Assembly: GCA_964409295.1 (NCBI GenBank)
Contig: CAYPCV010000002.1
Span: 1 to 14,023, forward strand
From: UBA1140 sp964409295
GTDB lineage: Bacteria; Campylobacterota; Campylobacteria; Campylobacterales; Sulfurovaceae
DNA: 14,023 nt
Reading direction: 5' to 3'
A program made the position numbers and the translations under genes. The number at the start of each line of letters is the position of its first letter. The first letter of the stretch is position 1. Shown in pieces: positions 13,550 through 14,023 of this stretch. A model generated the notes under the pieces. The model was given only the letters and a program-made list of their open reading frames with translations, was not told the DNA's origin and did no database searches.

Positions 13550-14023
13550 TTATTTTTCAATGTAATGCGTTCCTAAACTCTCTTTTCGTTTCAATGCAGC
13601 TTCAACAATAGCCGAAGCTGTGTTTAATCGTAGCTCTAAAAGTCGCCCTATATCTCGGTTTTTCATATCATAAATGGCATTTTTTGCTTTTAGTAGACCT
13701 TTTTTTGTTCGGATAACTCCCATATCTTCCCACATAATTTTTCGTAAACGTCGTTTATAAACTTTATCATTTTCATGATGAACAATATTTTTATACTCTT
13801 TATCAAAATTTGGAATTTCTACTTCAACTTGCTTTTTTGCCAAAAGATGATTAACAGCTCTTTTTGCAAAAACAACCCCTTCAAGCAGAGAGTTTGAAGC
13901 CAAACGATTTGCTCCATGCACACCTGTACTAGAAGCTTCTCCAATTACATAAAGCCCCTCTATTCCTTCTACACAACCATCACAGTCACACTTTATTCCA
14001 CCAACAGCATAATGGAATGCTGG
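13550..14023 (-). CDS. nadB: L-aspartate oxidase NadB, C-terminal part (cut by window edge)
   Basis: The C-terminal 157 residues of the FAD enzyme that oxidises L-aspartate to iminoaspartate, first step of de novo NAD synthesis with NadA. The frame is open to the window end, so the start and the FAD-binding N-terminus lie beyond it. The visible part starts PAFHYAVGGI, then GLYVIGEASSTGVHGANRLASNSLLEG, the flavin and active-site signature shared with succinate dehydrogenase flavoproteins. A helical domain follows (WEDMGVIRTKKGL...LLELRLNTASAIVEAALKRKES). Two oddities: a CxCxxC cluster (CDCDGC) replaces the usual variable DxxGxT segment, and the C-terminus stops at ESLGTHYIEK where many homologues read ESRGxHxxxDYP. 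NadB is preferred over FrdA/SdhA because of the ANRLASNSLLE motif and the short C-terminal domain. Confidence 0.92.
   Translation of the reverse strand, partial: PAFHYAVGGIKCDCDGCVEGIEGLYVIGEASSTGVHGANRLASNSLLEGVVFAKRAVNHLLAKKQVEVEIPNFDKEYKNIVHHENDKVYKRRLRKIMWEDMGVIRTKKGLLKAKNAIYDMKNRDIGRLLELRLNTASAIVEAALKRKESLGTHYIEK

Overview
This AT-rich window encodes ordinary chromosomal genes of a Campylobacterota (epsilonproteobacterial) bacterium, probably a free-living, marine or sulfur-associated member. Three things point there: the fused ispDF gene, the gene order ispDF / HP1021-like orphan regulator / ATP-sulfurylase-like protein / pgpA (which I recall from Campylobacter jejuni around Cj1607-Cj1610), and the extended -10 promoters without clear -35 boxes. 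O2-dependent glycine oxidase (ThiO), an NhaD Na+/H+ antiporter and a YeeE/YedE sulfur-transporter pair suggest a saline, at least microaerobic lifestyle. The genus cannot be fixed from this sequence alone.

Layout. 1-2111 (+): 3' part of thiO, then thiS and thiG, which make the thiazole half of thiamine; thiO and thiG are each followed by a hairpin with nearly the same core. 2112-2280: intergenic region with an AT tract, a strong -10 box and four GTTAC motifs. 2281-5451 (+): translationally coupled unit of ispDF (isoprenoid precursors, TTG start), an atypical response regulator overlapping it by 4 nt, and a degenerate ATP-sulfurylase paralogue overlapping the regulator by 23 nt. A GC-rich double hairpin separates this from pgpA (5545-6036, +), which ends at a convergent hairpin.

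6073-9046 (-): a two-gene module of a membrane protein (DUF2868) and an overlapping GTPase (DUF3482), of unknown function. 9088-10268 (-): two overlapping half-size YeeE/YedE genes behind a recognisable promoter. 10371-11207 (-): purU, divergent from a secreted YceI-like protein at 11365-11979 (+). 12030-13373 (-): nhaD with its own terminator. 13550-14023 (-): 3' part of nadB, ending at a clear rho-independent terminator.

There is no mobile element, tRNA, rRNA or CRISPR array. The best candidates for undescribed biology are (i) the ATP-sulfurylase-like protein, which has lost the sulfate/nucleotide motifs but kept its zinc site and is coupled to the HP1021-type regulator; (ii) that regulator, which lacks the phospho-acceptor Asp and all cysteines and seems to carry a shrunken NtrC-like AAA+ domain; and (iii) the DUF2868/DUF3482 membrane-GTPase pair.
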